From contig NC_035174.2 in NCBI RefSeq assembly GCF_001659605.2, positions 2,792,389-2,856,388 on the forward strand: 64,000 nucleotides of DNA, in the 5' to 3' direction. Origin of the DNA: Manihot esculenta. Taxonomy: Eukaryota; Streptophyta; Magnoliopsida; Malpighiales; Euphorbiaceae. Shown in pieces: positions 62,258-64,000 of the stretch. Positions within the stretch are counted from its first letter, which is position 1. Each line of letters starts with the position of its first letter. The notes beneath the pieces were generated by a model. That model searched no databases. It was not told the DNA's origin and worked only from the letters and a program-made list of their open reading frames with translations. The translations under genes and the position numbers were made by a program.

Positions 62258-64000
62258 CAACCCTAGCGAAATGCTTTTTCTTCATTAGAAAAGGATAAGT
62301 TTTGGGCTATATGCTCAGTGGGAAAGGCATAGAACCGAATCTAGAAAAGTAGAAGCCATATTGAGAATGTCTGAGCAGACTTGTGTAAGGGATGTACAGA
62401 GGCTCACAGGAAGGGTAATAGCGCTTAACAAATTCATGTCCAAGTTAGCAGAGAGATGCCTACCTTTCTTCAAGAAGCTAAGGAGAGTCCCAAACTTTGA
62501 ATGGATGGAAGATTGCCAAGAGGCCTTCAAAAGGATCAAAGAATATCTCAGCTTTTTGCACGTGCTCGCGTAGCAAGAGAAGAGTTGTTGATCTACTTGG
62601 TTGCATCAGAACAAGCGGTGAGCGCAGTACTTGTAAGAGAAGAGGCGAGGATCTAGAAACTCATCTTCTACATCAGCAAGGTACTTAAAGACGCCGAGGT
62701 CAGGTGTATAAACATAGAGAAATTGGCATTTGCTTTGTTATTGGCAGTGAGGAAGTTCAGGATGTATCTGGAAGACCACCAGGGAGTAGTGATGATGAAC
62801 CAGCCTTTGGAAAAGATCTTACACAAGCCTGAAACTTCAGGACGGATGCTAGCATAGTCAGTAGAAATCAGCCCGTATTGCCTCATTTACTAACTTCAGA
62901 CAGTAATCAAAACTCAGGCCTTAGCTAACTTCTTAACTGAATGCTCCTTTACCTTGGATGAGAAAAAACAGAATGATGCATTGTCGAGTTCAAAGGAAGA
63001 AGTGGTAGGGAGGATGCCGAATCGAGCATCACGAGTAGTGGGGCAGGAATTCTTCTAAAAGGGCCTGCTGAGTTCAAAGTATGTTATACCCTATGCTTTG
63101 AGTTTATGGCGTTCAATAACATGGTAGAATACGAATCTCTTCTAAATTGAATGCAGATAGCCTCAGGGGTGGAGGCAACCGACCTCGTAATAAATAGCGC
63201 TTCGCAGATAGTAGTGAACCAAATAACAAAAGTGTACCAGGCAAAGGATCCTGTCATGCAAAGGTACTTAACTAAAGTACAAGCTCTAGAAGTCGAGCTC
63301 GAGGAGCAAGGAATCATTGTCAAGTACCAAAAAATACCTCGATAAGAGAATGAAAAGGCAGACTTACTCAGCAAATTGTCTGTGGATGAGCTACAGTAGT
63401 TCCAGGATGAAGTATATGTGCAACAAATGGACATCCCTACCTTCGAGAAGTCAGTCTCTGGCATGCAAGTTGATGAAAAGTGAAGCTTGATGACTCCACA
63501 CCTAGAATACCTTGAGACTAGGAAATTACCTCAAGAAAAAGTTGAAGCTCCAAAAATTATAGCTAAGGTTGTCAATGATCAAGCAGTAAGAGGAACCCTA
63601 TATCAGAGGTGAAAGTCCAGCCCATAACTGAGATGTGTAGGACTGAAAAAAGTAATCTAGATAATCCAGAAAATACACCAGGGGATCTGTGGAATTCACA
63701 AGGGAGCAACCACATTGGCAAATAAGATTTTTCGGCAGGGATATTACTGGCCTACAGTGAAGAAAGAAGACAAAAAATTAGTGAAGAGATGTGACATTTG
63801 CCAAAGGTTTGCCAATGCCATCAATAGCCCAACTACGCCATAATCAAGTATATCAAGCCCGTAGCCATTCTCATAGTGAGGGATAGACATTCTAGAGCTA
63901 TTCCTTAAAACAGTGGAGCAGAAGAGATTTGTAATCGCGGCTGTAGAGTACTTCTCTAAGTGGCTCGAAGTAGAGGCCGTACTCACCATCACAGCCTGAA
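62258..64000 (+). pseudogene. Ty3/gypsy (Tat-like) pol: RT end, RNase H, integrase, broken and cut by the window end
   Basis: Continuation of the gypsy element after the solo LTR. The first frames correspond to the C-terminal end of the reverse transcriptase (FGLYAQWERH-type frames near 62300, then VEAILRM and RDVQRLTGRVIALNKFM). RNase H-type parts follow from about 62560 to 62830 in shifting frames (IEKLAFALLLAVRKFRMYLE). An additional RNase H-like region (CYTLCFEFMAFNNMVEYESL near 63080-63150, EVELEEQGIIVKYQ near 63290) supports a Tat-clade element. The integrase zinc-binding part HKGATTLANKIFRQGYYWP and CDICQRF lie at about 63700-63810, and the core begins near 63870-63990. Multiple stops. 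The rest of the integrase and the 3' LTR lie beyond the window. Confidence 0.82.

Overview
The window is nuclear DNA of a flowering plant. Its genes are split by GT-AG introns, its intergenic DNA is very AT-rich, and it carries plant SINEs, LINE debris, copia and Ty3/gypsy LTR elements. The proteins look like those of a woody eudicot, most likely Malpighiales and perhaps Euphorbiaceae; that placement is inference, because no search could be run.

Layout: 1-4.1 kb holds the 3' half (last nine exons) of plastidic phosphoglucomutase (+). 4.1-16.2 kb is gene-poor, with TE debris including a LINE RNase H remnant and a SINE. 16.2-18.4 kb holds a complete gibberellin 20-oxidase gene (+) with a TATA box, an upstream ORF and a poly(A) signal. 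18.4-26.4 kb is AT-rich, with a diverged three-copy repeat, a second SINE and a GC-rich tandem repeat. 26.4-27.4 kb holds an intronless class-I carboxylesterase (-), followed upstream by a third SINE. 29.5-30.8 kb holds a collapsed gypsy element between two old direct repeats. 31.4-36.9 kb holds two paralogous bHLH genes (-), each with three exons and identical exon phases. 37.9 kb has a fourth SINE. 41.6-43.5 kb is a solo LTR with a perfect 5-bp target duplication. 44.7-46.5 kb holds an alpha-L-fucosidase (+). 49.1-55.2 kb holds a 14-exon nucleolar-type DEAD-box helicase (RH7-like, -), with a copia-type solo LTR and a 262-bp tandem duplication in its fourth intron. From 56.3 kb to the end lies a decayed Tat-like Ty3/gypsy element (+). 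It is interrupted by a 2.2-kb solo LTR, which is itself interrupted by another solo LTR of the same family, each with its own 5-bp target duplication.

The host genes do not form a pathway cluster. They cover starch/sugar-phosphate metabolism, gibberellin synthesis, an esterase, transcription factors, glycan trimming and RNA metabolism. The most unusual structure is the solo-LTR family. All three copies carry clusters of the near-palindrome TTCGGCGGCCGAA, one just upstream of a conserved TATA box on the minus strand and one several hundred bases downstream of it. All exon boundaries, target duplications and reading frames were derived by eye from the sequence; family names come from motif recognition.
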